In this document: one piece after another, positions 54,824 to 64,000 of the stretch | Layout of the letters: each line of letters starts with the position of its first letter | Numbering within the stretch: the first letter of the stretch is position 1 | From: Alloascoidea africana | Lineage: Eukaryota > Ascomycota > Alloascoideomycetes > Alloascoideales > Alloascoideaceae | Reading direction: 5' to 3' | Length of the DNA stretch: 64,000 bases | Assembly: GCA_030581615.1 (NCBI GenBank) | Contig: JAKTTT010000030.1 | Coordinates: 1 to 64,000, forward strand | Notes under the pieces: generated by a model | Told to the model about the DNA's origin: nothing | Database searches by the model: none | The model's input: the letters and a program-made list of their open reading frames with translations, nothing else | Program-made: the position numbers and the translations under genes

Positions 54824-56515
54824 TCACTCTTTATAGAATGATTTTGTTCTTTCTTCCGTGGTACTTAATAGTTGCTCCAACGCAACCGGATCTCTAGAAA
54901 TCATAGTCACTTTAAAAGGTTTTGGAAGTGCAACAAGAGCGGACTTAATTGTGTTGTATTCAATGTAATGCGTATTTGGAGGTTCTGTTTCACTGGCGAC
55001 AAACTTGTAAGAAGATATCAGACGAAGTAGCGCAGTGTAGAGAAGTCTTTGGGCAATAAATTGGCCAGAGCAGGCTCTACCACCCGAGCCAAAGCTATGA
55101 TGCGCGAGGCCTTGAATTTTGCGTTCTGTAATTCCATCGTCCTCAAACCATCTTTCGGGATTGAAGAGCTTGGCATCTGGACCAAATTGGTTCTCGTCGT
55201 GATTCCCCGATTGAGCGTTCAAAAGGATCATTGTCTTGTCAGGAATTATTGCCTTGTTTTTCCAAAGGACGTTTTTAAGGGCTTTTCGTGGTAATGTAAG
55301 TGGTGAAACGGAATAGAATCTCGGCATTTCTTTGCATAGTGCTTTGATGTAAGGGACAGTTTCTTCTTTGAAAGAGCAAGCCCAAGCCTCATCGACAGTC
55401 TTGTAATACCTAAATATATCTCTGTATGCTCTTTCCTGAAATATTTGACCCTCGGGAGTCGCTAAAGATCCCAAGCCAGCGGCAAGAACTGCGGGTAGTG
55501 TTTCAAACCCACCAGAAACAAGCGACATGCAAACCGAATTGACCTCAACGTTGCTCAGTTTGGATTCTTGATCTTTAAGAATTATACTTGCGATACAGGG
55601 TTTGTCTGTCCCGTTTCTGATCATCTCTTTCACTTTATCAAGCAGAACAACGAGGTAAGCGTCTCTTCTTTTCTTCATTTCCTCTGCTCTTCGGTTCTTT
55701 TCATTCTGAGGGAGATATCGAAGAAAAGGAACATAGTCTTGAAAGTTACCAGATGCAGACCTTAAAAGCGAGATCTGAGAACCCACGTAAAGTATTTCGT
55801 TGTACAGTTTGTCATAAACACTATCCATTCTGATACCATAACAAAGAGTTAAAGTTGTATTCAAAGCAAATCTCTGGAGATAGGGACGGACATTTATCTC
55901 CACTGAAGTGTCATTGGTTATATCGCCCTTAAATCCATCTTTTTGAAGATCTCGAATGATGCAATATGACTCTAGATCAAACATGTCGTTGTAATTTTTA
56001 AGAGCCGCTCTTCCAAGAGCCTGTCCGGCGGCAGTTCTCCTTCGTTTACAGGAGTCATCCCAGGGCGAAGTGCCAATAGTAAACCCTTTTGTCGAGGAAA
56101 TAACGCCGTGGAAAGTGAAAAGTTTTGGTCGGTCAATAACTTCCCTTTGATGCCCAACAGACATCTCTCGGATATCTTCGAACGAATTCACAACCACGGC
56201 TCTGGTGTTCCCCAAACGAACCTGAAAGACCGACCAGTTATACTTGTGCCACCATTTCTCAAAAACGGTAGCATGATCATCACCTAGAGCCAAGAGATGT
56301 CCGAATATAGGAAGCGCTCCAGGAATTTCAGGAATTCCTTTGATTTTAGGAATATCAATTTGATACAGAAACCTGTAAACGAAAAAAGCAACTAGGGAAA
56401 GTAAGAGTCCCATATAGATGAAAGATTTATTGAGCTTATCGTATTCATTGCTGAGATGAGCATCCAGAGGGAAAACCATTTTAAAAAACTCCTCCACAAA
56501 TTGTTTCTCTTGCAT
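54824..56515 (-). CDS. Cytochrome P450, CYP504 (phenylacetate 2-hydroxylase)-like (563 aa)
   Basis: This is a membrane-anchored microsomal P450. A transmembrane helix lies at about residues 30-50 (FIYMGLLLSLVAFFVYRFLY). It is followed by DIPKIKGIPEIPGALPIFGHLLALGDDHA and RLGNTRAVVVNSFEDIREM. These segments closely resemble fungal CYP504 enzymes (PhacA-type), which hydroxylate phenylacetate on the way to homogentisate. The I-helix region has SLVSGGFETLPAVLAAGL. The K-helix ExxR is not obvious by eye; the candidate EMPRF is atypical. The heme loop is FGSGGRACSG, with the ligand Cys at about 482. The gene has no introns and a TATATAAAA about 90 bp upstream (56606-56615). Substrate assignment is inferred from similarity only. 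Confidence 0.88.
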   Translation of the reverse strand: MQEKQFVEEFFKMVFPLDAHLSNEYDKLNKSFIYMGLLLSLVAFFVYRFLYQIDIPKIKGIPEIPGALPIFGHLLALGDDHATVFEKWWHKYNWSVFQVRLGNTRAVVVNSFEDIREMSVGHQREVIDRPKLFTFHGVISSTKGFTIGTSPWDDSCKRRRTAAGQALGRAALKNYNDMFDLESYCIIRDLQKDGFKGDITNDTSVEINVRPYLQRFALNTTLTLCYGIRMDSVYDKLYNEILYVGSQISLLRSASGNFQDYVPFLRYLPQNEKNRRAEEMKKRRDAYLVVLLDKVKEMIRNGTDKPCIASIILKDQESKLSNVEVNSVCMSLVSGGFETLPAVLAAGLGSLATPEGQIFQERAYRDIFRYYKTVDEAWACSFKEETVPYIKALCKEMPRFYSVSPLTLPRKALKNVLWKNKAIIPDKTMILLNAQSGNHDENQFGPDAKLFNPERWFEDDGITERKIQGLAHHSFGSGGRACSGQFIAQRLLYTALLRLISSYKFVASETEPPNTHYIEYNTIKSALVALPKPFKVTMISRDPVALEQLLSTTEERTKSFYKE

Positions 56516-57283
56516 GAAAAAGAACAGGAAAAAAGAAACTTCTTGTAGTTTAACAAGCCAAGTATATCTTCAAGACTATAAAAAAATGTACCCAATAAGA
56601 AGATTTTTATATAATTGATCCGAACTTGAAATTGAGCGAGAAAAAAGGTGGGGCTTTGTATACTAGAAAGCTTATCATTTGGATGGGCTTAAACATGTCG
56701 GCGGCCCCGATTTTTACAAGTGATATCAACACACCCTACCAGAACCATTGTTTCTATTTTGCATCATCAAATACTAATTAGTATACATTAATTTTGTTTG
56801 TTCAACAATTATTTGCCGCTAATTTTGGCGATCTGATATGACCTAGAGCATTCTCGAAGAACTGAGCAACAGCCAGGGGAAGAGTTATCTGCAGACTAGC
56901 ATAGCATATCTGCATTCAACTTTAGATACACCATTTTCTTCTACTGATCCGAATGGACAGGCCGACCGACAAGTACCAGAGATAGCACCTGCCATACTAC
57001 AAAATCAGCCGACAAGTAGCTTTGGAATAGATGTCATATATTGTATTATCTTTCCAACTTGTAGGTAATTGTCGAATTTTCTATATTTTTATCAACTGAG
57101 TTACTGGCGCAGCAGGGTCGGTATAAAGACAATCTTGCCAGATTTATACAATTCTCTAATCAGTAAAGCTACTATATCAATTAAGGCTTTAACAACAAAA
57201 TTATTCACGGTGTCTTTTCAGACCTGTGATAATGCCATCTGAGTCTACACAGCAAATCAAATACAAGCTACATTGATACAACA
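56516..57283. promoter_or_regulatory. P450 promoter / CPA1 3' region
   Basis: This 768-bp region has a TATATAAAA near the P450 start on the minus strand. No other convincing element or gene was found. Confidence 0.5.
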
Positions 57284-58588
57284 TCAGTTAGCAGACACCG
57301 AAACCCGCTCCTTAGCCAACATGTCAACCAATAGAGCGTTGGGCGTGTTGTCGGCAGCAGCGCTCAAACCCAATTCGCCCTGCTTGACCTTGTAAGCACG
57401 CACATCATCAAAGTATTTGTCGAACAGGAAGGATGAATCAAGAGGACCTCCCTTTGCTTCGGGGTGGAACTGTGTGGAGAATATGGGCCTTGTCTTGTGA
57501 ATCATCCCTTCGTTCGATTTGTCGTTAAGGTTGATAAAGTACTCCATAAAGTCAGGATGAAGAGTGGTAGCATCCACAGCGTAACCGTGATTCTGGGAAG
57601 TTATATGGCATTGGCCTGTTGTCAGATCCAACGCGGGGATGTTATGGGCTCTGTTTCCATACTTCATCTTTATGGTCTTTGCATCTGTTGCCAAGGCCAA
57701 GAGCTGGTGGCCAAGACAGATGCCGAAAATCGGGCCATGGAAGGACTCGATGATTTTTCGCAAATGATACACTGTTGAGGAACAGTGGGTTGGGTCACCT
57801 GGTCCGTTTGAAATGAAGATGCCATCAAAGTGATGGGCGATTTTATGAATGGGATAGTCATATGGAAACACAGTGATAGAAGCACCTCGGCTCACCAGAG
57901 ATCGCAAAATGTTCTCCTTAACACCGCAGTCAATCACGGCAATGTGGAACTTGCCCGTTGAAGACACATGGAAAGGCGCCTTTGTGGAAACCTTGTGGAC
58001 GAGGTTGATAGACCCCGGATCACTGAACGCTTCGTCTTCATCGGCGTCGTACTCCTCTCCGACCGTGATTCTGGCCAACGAGGAACCCTGCTCACGGAGA
58101 TAGGTGACAATTGAACGAGTGTCGACTCCGGTGATAGCAGTCACACCTTCGTTTTGGCACCATTCGCCCAGGGACTGAACGGCAGTCCAGTGAGAGTACT
58201 TCATGGCGGCATCTGCGACAACAATGCCGATGCACTGGACATGAGGGCTTTCAAAGTACTTTAAAAGCTTGTACTGATCCGTGACTGCTGAAGGAACACC
58301 GTAGTTACCGATAAGGGGCTGGGTGAATACGAGAATCTGTCCCTTGTACGAGGGATCCGTCATGGATTCGGGATAGCCAACCAGTGAAGTGGTAAACACA
58401 GCTTCACCGGAAACGTTCTTGTTGGCGCCAAAAGATCGGCCATGGAAGACAGGACCGTCTCTGATGGTAAAGGTTGCACGGTCGAGTCCCAGGTTGGACG
58501 ACTGGACAGTGGCCAGGCCACGAGAAAAGTTGTAGACTGCTCCTCCGATCTTTCTCTTGCAAATTGGTCTGACGAGTTTAGAAAGCAT
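57284..58588 (-). CDS. CPA1: CPA1, arginine-specific carbamoyl-phosphate synthase small subunit
   Basis: This 434-aa glutaminase subunit supplies ammonia to Cpa2 for carbamoyl phosphate in arginine synthesis. The N-terminal half is the CPSase small-chain domain ([33 protein letters not shown]). The C-terminal half is a class I amidotransferase. It has GDPTHCSS, the nucleophile Cys in [11 protein letters not shown], and the His/Glu pair in FHPEA. About 35 leading residues ([26 protein letters not shown]) are basic and Ser-containing, like a mitochondrial presequence. S. cerevisiae Cpa1 is cytosolic, whereas filamentous fungal homologues are mitochondrial. Expression is probably controlled by the spliced uORF immediately upstream and by a Gcn4-type site. 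Confidence 0.97.
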   Translation of the reverse strand: MLSKLVRPICKRKIGGAVYNFSRGLATVQSSNLGLDRATFTIRDGPVFHGRSFGANKNVSGEAVFTTSLVGYPESMTDPSYKGQILVFTQPLIGNYGVPSAVTDQYKLLKYFESPHVQCIGIVVADAAMKYSHWTAVQSLGEWCQNEGVTAITGVDTRSIVTYLREQGSSLARITVGEEYDADEDEAFSDPGSINLVHKVSTKAPFHVSSTGKFHIAVIDCGVKENILRSLVSRGASITVFPYDYPIHKIAHHFDGIFISNGPGDPTHCSSTVYHLRKIIESFHGPIFGICLGHQLLALATDAKTIKMKYGNRAHNIPALDLTTGQCHITSQNHGYAVDATTLHPDFMEYFINLNDKSNEGMIHKTRPIFSTQFHPEAKGGPLDSSFLFDKYFDDVRAYKVKQGELGLSAAADNTPNALLVDMLAKERVSVSAN

Positions 58589-58607
58589 TTTGTGTATCAG
58601 TGTTTAG

Positions 58608-58779
58608 TTAATGGGAATTGGTTTTCCAAATGTGATCTACAAACAGGGTTAAAAAACGGTTAGTTTATCATGGAGAAAAGTAGGTAGAGGCAGATTCCAT
58701 GGGGAATCAACATAGCAATTCATAGCCTGTACTTACCAGAGAGATAGTCGAGACGAGTGAACAATGAGGTGAAAGGCAT
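58608..58779 (-). CDS. Arginine attenuator peptide uORF of CPA1, 2 exons (23 aa)
   Basis: The uORF is encoded by 58779-58737 and 58636-58608, with a 100-nt intron between them. Its signals are donor GTAAGT, branch point AACTAAC and acceptor TGTAG. The spliced peptide has the core LDYLSDHIWK. This is almost identical to the conserved core of the arginine attenuator peptides of Neurospora arg-2 and yeast CPA1 (QDYLSDHLW/QDYISDHIW). It contains the key Asp, with Leu in place of the usual Gln before it. The stop lies 19 bases before the CPA1 start codon. In known cases, high arginine makes this peptide stall the ribosome at its own stop codon and reduces CPA1 translation. Neither exon alone gives the full core. 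Confidence 0.93.
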
Positions 58780-58855
58780 AAAAACCAAACAAGTTTTGAT
58801 GTTGCTGGTTGAAAAATTATCCTCTGCCCAAGTTAAATAAGCGACCTCAAGCATC

Positions 58856-58862
58856 TGAGTCA
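58856..58862. promoter_or_regulatory. Gcn4-type site upstream of CPA1
   Basis: A perfect TGAGTCA lies 77 bp upstream of the attenuator uORF start. It is consistent with general amino-acid control of CPA1. Confidence 0.6.
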
Positions 58863-61800
58863 TTATCCGGGTAAACGCCGGGGAAAAATCTGACAGGCCG
58901 GTAGAGCTAAAAATGAGCTGGCGATAGGTGTGTTTTTTTTATCTCTATTGTGTCATTGTTAGACCATCAGGTTTTATTTGATATTATTTGAAATGGTAGC
59001 TATTTGATTGCACTTTGCACTTGGGGTTATACACTGATGTGCTCCGAAGAGCATGATGGACACAGCACGCGACTTGTAGGGACATTTTAGAACATCAAAA
59101 GATCAAGTTTTGTTCCACAAGTAGGTGAAGTTTGTGGAATCTGCAATTTATCCATATTTTCAAGATCGATTCTCTAAAAGTAGATATCCCATATATTGCC
59201 ACAGAACTATTGTTTATTGCAACAGATGAATGTTTTTTCTAGTTAAGCATGTGCTTTAAAGAAGCTGCATGGCTCAACACCATGACTATCGATGAGTCAG
59301 ACTCCAGGTCTCAGAAAATTTCAACAAATTTTGAAAACCATGAAGTTGGCTCTAAAGAGGAACACTCGTAGATCAACACCTTCATCGAACCACATCTTTT
59401 TTCCGTTGTTTTATAATACTGCAGTGATTTGATTTGACTTGAAAATGCAGACTCTTAAGTATTATGGGTCCAAGATCCCAAATCTCTAAATCTTGCCCTT
59501 TTCAGCTCTAATTTTAGTTTTAGTCAGTTTGTATCCTGGATTATTTCAAAACTGTTTAGGCGCATTGGAAGCAAACTATATGCTCTGTCGTTTGTTGTTT
59601 CAGATCCTATTCTTATCTGAATATCGATCTGAAGCTGGAATACCCAGGGACTAGATCTTGCACTTTTGCTCCAACATTTGGAATTGGCCAAGGTTTATTT
59701 GGGTGAAACGGGAGGGAGTCCAAAAAACATATTCAAGTAAATAATGTTTGTGATGGTTAGTTTTGAAACTTTTCAGACTTGTAACTAGAACAAATTGAGG
59801 GGATAGTAAAATTGCGTTCCTAGATTTGTATCATCGATAGTACAGAATGATGATGGCTATAAAAAACTTTAGGAAAAGGAACTATATAGGCAAAGTTACC
59901 AGGGTGTGACAGCCCGTTTTATCGGAAGGGTTTTTGTCATCTTCCCCAGACTATTATTCTATGTGGTGTAGAATCATTTTCCAACAGAAACACACAGTGG
60001 CATTATTAAACCTTGAAAGATGATGATGCATCATAAACTTTGTTCCAAAAGTGAGGGGGAAACTCAAAGATTAATCAGGGACAACAATTCTTGTCAACAT
60101 GCCAATGCCTTTTTAATCAGTTCATGATTGAAAGATTACCTTTTTACAACGTTTTACAAAATTTCTAAATTTGCACGCATTGTTGATCTATCGATTTAGG
60201 GGAGAAGTATGCGATGCGATATGCTGCGCTTGTCTTTTTTATGAATCTGAATCTGGATTCTTCACTAGCCACCTGCCAAGCATTCCTTGGTCGCATTCTT
60301 CCAGAAGAAGACAAAAATAGAAAAAAAAAGCTGAATGTAGTAGTTAATTGAGTTATCAGCAGTATTATTTTTGCATCATTAAGGACTTCCTATCTTTTAG
60401 TGTAAATAATTGGCAAATGGGGTCAATCAGCTAACACGTTTGCGCTCTGCTTTCGAGCTTTTGTGTCATCAAACGACATATTCATACACAACCAATTGTG
60501 CCCGGATTTGATCAGACCATTTTTTTTCTCTGTATAAGAGGGTCAGTGATCATAGCATATAGTTTGTTTATGTGATTGATTTGTTTGATTGAAGGAGGGG
60601 CAATATGGAAGGTTGTGTACCGAGGGAAAAAAGGATGCCAACATCAACATATGAAGAGCTTCATATCGCATCTTCACAAGAAACCATTTTGACATGCTTG
60701 CATTTGAACATGCGATGTTACCGTTGTCGATCTATCAAGGTGGGGGTTCAGCAGATCCACAGCCAATCTCTATACTCTCTTGGCCAAAAAAGGAAATAAA
60801 TAGTGTGTTAGGTGAAAGAAGTGTTTGTAAATACAAAAATACTGTTTTTACTCCACTAGACCCTGAGGTTTACGATAGCTTCACTATATAGAACGCGATA
60901 AGTATTTGGCATGATAGTGATATCGACGGACATAAAATGTTCTTGATGTGTAGTGCTATATATTCTGCTGCATGTACATAACCTAGACCAGATCAGGATG
61001 AAAAAGTCAACATCCGCGAACTTCTGAACGGCTGCCCAGACCGGGGACGAGACGCTGTTTGGCGAGCAGGGCGGGGTAGCCGGTGGCGGTTTTCTTCCCA
61101 GCCTTTTCCTTTTGAGGACCGTGGATCGAGGGTGGACCCAGCCGCAAAGAGCGACTACACAAGGCCCGTGAGCGGAGCGGGGGAAGAGAGAGATGGAAGA
61201 AAAGACAGCCCGCTGCTCTCTCGGAACGGAAGCAGATGGCGCCTGTTCGCTCCGACATCCACCACCGCCGCCCCAGACGCTCAGCACAATGCCAGACTCA
61301 GACTGCTGCTCCTTCAGCTTCCTGCCCGCTGTGGCTTCCCGCCCGCTGTAGCCGTGGGCCTCTCGTCGAGCAAAAGTTCCAAAAGTTCCAAAAGTTCGTC
61401 CCGACGGGGCTCTGTCTCAATCGGCAATTCCAGATCTCGGGCTAGGTCCCAGCGCAAAGTCATGCTGATCCCAGCCCGGGCTGGGAGGCCCCAGGCTCCG
61501 TCAGAGAGGAGACACACGGCTGCCGCCCGTTGTTCGTGGATATATCGCAGAGGGCCGTGGTTTTTTGTATTTCACAGCGCTGGTGTATTATTATTCCAAC
61601 GAGCAGATACGACCCTGCACGCAGAAGCTTAACCTAGATTCGCTTGCCCCCAGCCGCTGGCTCACCTCCACTTTTCATCCCAGGTCTCTCTTCAAGACCC
61701 TCCGCCTAATGGCGTCATCGCCAAGAGAGCGTGGAGTGTTCCGTGTTCCTTGAAAGTGAACTCAAGTGCTATGCGTTTCATATACTGGTGCTCCCTAAAC

Positions 61801-62137
61801 TTTAAGCCCGCTTATTTCGCGTTTTTGTTTGCGTGTGGTGGAGGGGTTAAAATGTAAAAGAAGCCTGTTTTTGCTTACAGTTTTGGTCTCTGTGTGGGGT
61901 CGTGGGATTCCACAGTCAACTACACCATCTCAATTCCTCCTGGTGCCTCTTAGCATAACGTTTGCTTTCGGAATATTCGCCTATCCTTCTCATTATCATC
62001 TCTGTACCTGGAACTTGAATATCTGAATTATGCAAACCAGATCTATATAATCTCGTCCTTCTGCCCTCTCTCTTTTTTTTTGCCCCCCTTTCCTCTTATC
62101 TCTTTTTCTATTGACATTACTTCCCTACTATACAACC
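58863..62137. other. Large intergenic region CPA1 / monooxygenase
   Basis: About 3.3 kb separate two divergent genes. Nothing convincing is coded. A short frame (60605-60799) has a TATAAGAG about 70 bp upstream, but overlaps another frame (60694-60891), and neither is recognised. A GC-rich island occupies about 61000-61560 and includes an AAAAGTTCC nonamer tandem (61372-61398). A TATATAAT lies at 62043-62050, about 90 bp before the monooxygenase ATG. Confidence 0.5.
61372..61398. repeat. AAAAGTTCC nonamer tandem
   Basis: Three adjacent nine-base units, the last with one change, lie in the GC-rich island upstream of the monooxygenase gene. Confidence 0.9.
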
Positions 62138-64000
62138 ATGACTTTCAATCTCCATCCTCCAGTTCAATTCGCTCCCCATCCTGAGAACATAAAACCTGCT
62201 CAGGTTTATGGCCAGTACGAGGCCGATTCCGAAAACCTTACAAAGAACACGCTCTCAGACCTCGTAGCCGACTGGATTTCTGCATTTAACTCTGCTTTGG
62301 AAACTTTTTACACAGATCCATCTAAAAATGCACCAAGCATTGGAAAGTTCCTGACTGAGAAGAGCGCTTGGAAGGACCATCTTGGTTTCGAATGGGACTT
62401 GCACAGTTTCCATGGCCCTGAAAAGATCATCGACGCTTTGACCAAGTTCTCTTCTTCTAAACTGGGTTCTTTCGAGGTTGACGAGTGGGCCGAGCCTAAG
62501 AATTACCCTAAGGGTATCCAAAAAGTCACTGTTCATCCTGCCACTGCTGATACAGCTCCAATCGAGTGGGTCCATGTCTTTGGAAAATTCAAGACTAGTG
62601 TTGGCTGGGGTCGCTCCATTATTCGACTTGTATCTGTGAAGGACACAACAACTGGCGTTCCTAGCGGACTCAAGGTGTTGAGTATTTACACAGTTTTGGA
62701 GGACATTGACCAAGGACCAGATGCCAAGAAGTATATTGAAAAAGCTGGTCCCAACAGGCCTCTCGGTGTCAACCACGGAAACAACGTTGGCAGACAATCT
62801 TGGCTTGAAAGGAGAACAGAAGAGACCCAGACCATTGGCTTGGGCGAAAACCAGCCAACAGTTCTTATCATTGGCGCAGGACAGGCCGGTCTCACTGTTG
62901 CTGCCCGTCTCAGAACTCTTGGTATCAGTTCCTTGATTGTCGAAAAGAACAAGAAGGTTGGTGACAACTGGAGAAACCGTTACAAGTTCTTGGTTCTTCA
63001 CGACCCTGTCTGGTATGATCACCTCCCTTACATCAAGTTCCCTCCTTCATGGCCAATTTTCACACCCAAGGACAAGTTGGGTGACTGGTTCGAATCTTAT
63101 GCCAAATCAATGGAGTTGAATGTATGGAATGAGACCACTGTTGGAAAGTCAAAGTATGATGAAAAGACAAAGACTTGGTCTGTTGAGGTCTTGGACCTGA
63201 ATGACAAGAGCAACGTTCGCGTCGTCAAGCCTCGTCATGTTGTGTTTGCCACTGGTGCCTCTGGTGAGCCCAACTTGCCCACTTTTAAAGATCAGGAGAA
63301 GTTCAAGGGCCAGATAGTCCACTCCAGCCGTCACACAACTGGTGCAAACTGGAAGGGCAAGAAGGCCCTTGTCATCGGTGCTGGTAACTCTGCTCACGAC
63401 ATTGCACAAGATTTCCACGAGCAAGGTGCTGAGGTTACTATGATCCAGAGATCCAGTATTACCGTCATCAGCGCAGATTATGGTGTCCCCGTTTTAAACA
63501 AGGGTCTTTTCGAGGAAGGAGGTCCAGAAACAGATGTTGCAGACTTGGTAATGTGGTCGCTACCACTATACCTTTCAAACCTTGTCCAGCAGCAGAAGAC
63601 CAGGCTGATTTCTCACATTGATCGTGAAATTCTAACGGGTCTCACCAAGGTTGGATTTAAATTGGACTTTGGTTTTGGCGGTAGTGGTATCTCAGGCAAG
63701 GCCATGCGCAAGGGTGGTGGTTACTACTTTGATGTCGGTGCTTCCAAGCTTTTGGTCGAAGGAAAGATCAAGATCAAGAGCGGCCAAGGAATTTCCTATT
63801 TCACGGAGAATGGTGCTGTTCTGGATGACGGCACAACATATGATAACATTGATATCATTGTCCTTGCTACCGGTTACAAGAGCATTAGAGATACCGCTGT
63901 GAAAGTGTTGGGAGACGATATTGGAAGCAAAATCAAGACCGTTTGGGGCTATGATGATGAAGGTGAAATGCAAGGAATCTGGAGACCATCTGGACATGAA
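62138..64000 (+). CDS. Flavin-containing monooxygenase (N-terminal 621 aa, runs off the window)
   Basis: The frame is open from the ATG at 62138 to the right edge, so the C-terminus is missing. About 190 N-terminal residues resemble a SnoaL/NTF2-like cone (LVADWISAFNSALETFY, then HPATADTAPIEWVHVFGKFKT). A class B flavoprotein core then starts with the FAD loop VLIIGAGQAGLTVAAR (about 245). The monooxygenase fingerprint appears as FKGQIVHSSRH and the NADPH loop as VIGAGNSAHDIAQD. VFATGASGEP and IIVLATGYKS are the linking ATG-type motifs. Fungal members of this family (CzcO/YUCCA-like) oxidise small nucleophilic or carbonyl substrates. The substrate here cannot be read. No intron is visible. 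Confidence 0.92.
   Translation, partial: MTFNLHPPVQFAPHPENIKPAQVYGQYEADSENLTKNTLSDLVADWISAFNSALETFYTDPSKNAPSIGKFLTEKSAWKDHLGFEWDLHSFHGPEKIIDALTKFSSSKLGSFEVDEWAEPKNYPKGIQKVTVHPATADTAPIEWVHVFGKFKTSVGWGRSIIRLVSVKDTTTGVPSGLKVLSIYTVLEDIDQGPDAKKYIEKAGPNRPLGVNHGNNVGRQSWLERRTEETQTIGLGENQPTVLIIGAGQAGLTVAARLRTLGISSLIVEKNKKVGDNWRNRYKFLVLHDPVWYDHLPYIKFPPSWPIFTPKDKLGDWFESYAKSMELNVWNETTVGKSKYDEKTKTWSVEVLDLNDKSNVRVVKPRHVVFATGASGEPNLPTFKDQEKFKGQIVHSSRHTTGANWKGKKALVIGAGNSAHDIAQDFHEQGAEVTMIQRSSITVISADYGVPVLNKGLFEEGGPETDVADLVMWSLPLYLSNLVQQQKTRLISHIDREILTGLTKVGFKLDFGFGGSGISGKAMRKGGGYYFDVGASKLLVEGKIKIKSGQGISYFTENGAVLDDGTTYDNIDIIVLATGYKSIRDTAVKVLGDDIGSKIKTVWGYDDEGEMQGIWRPSGHE

Noticed and set aside
61132-61632. 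166-codon plus-strand and 143-codon minus-strand frames in the GC island near 61.2 kb
   Set aside because: Both are products of high GC content with low-complexity translation. No homology is recognised.
1-64000. Search for CRISPR arrays, rRNA, retroelements, virus-like elements and insertion sequences
   Set aside because: No spaced repeats, rRNA cores, reverse transcriptase, integrase, transposase or long terminal repeats were seen.

Overview
The window is nuclear DNA of an ascomycete budding yeast. The genes are compact and about half contain introns. The introns share GTANGT-type donors, CTAAC or CTAAT branch points and YAG acceptors. Ribosomal protein genes carry 5'-proximal introns, and several proteins have polyQ or polyS tracts. 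CTG is read as leucine at conserved positions (for example the L of ELFEGMKAY in the branched-chain aminotransferase), so this is not a CTG-Ser yeast. An ATG101 gene (absent from Saccharomyces), a CYP504-type P450, a spliced arginine attenuator peptide and a probably mitochondrial Cpa1 suggest an early-diverging lineage (Trichomonascaceae/Dipodascaceae/Lipomyces-like). The species cannot be fixed from sequence reading alone.

Layout. 1-5.6 kb: a basic orphan protein, GET3 and a DYRK/Pom1-type kinase. 5.8-12.8 kb: an RluA-type tRNA pseudouridine synthase, a Pex30-family dysferlin-domain protein, ATG101, PTH1 and RVS167. 13.4-20.0 kb: ERG4 and PMA1. 20-30.7 kb: almost empty, with about 7 kb upstream of PMA1 holding no convincing gene, then a GPI-anchored yapsin and 2.2 kb more of non-coding DNA. 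30.7-37.3 kb: a single C2H2-finger protein, a PIB2-like FYVE protein with long polyQ tracts and a serine-rich orphan. 38-45.2 kb: branched-chain aminotransferase, HYM1/Mo25, VPS36 and a DFG5/DCW1 mannosidase. 45.6-48.5 kb: MRPS8, RPL9 and acidic ribosomal P1. 49.2-56.5 kb: two convergent Zn2Cys6 regulators and a CYP504-like P450. 57.3-58.8 kb: CPA1 with its attenuator uORF. 62.1 kb to the right edge: the first 621 codons of a flavin-containing monooxygenase.

The genes are mostly ordinary housekeeping loci in mixed orientation with no operon-like logic. Themes that can be read are amino-acid control (a Gcn4-type TGAGTCA upstream of both the aminotransferase and CPA1, plus the CPA1 uORF), Tbf1/Cbf1-like sites at RPL9, and cell-surface functions (PMA1, yapsin, DFG5). 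A possible small aromatic-catabolism neighbourhood consists of the CYP504 and adjacent zinc-cluster regulators. The most rewarding single observation is the CPA1 uORF, which becomes a recognisable arginine attenuator peptide only after removal of a 100-nt intron. No CRISPR array, rRNA, confident tRNA, virus-like element or retroelement was seen.
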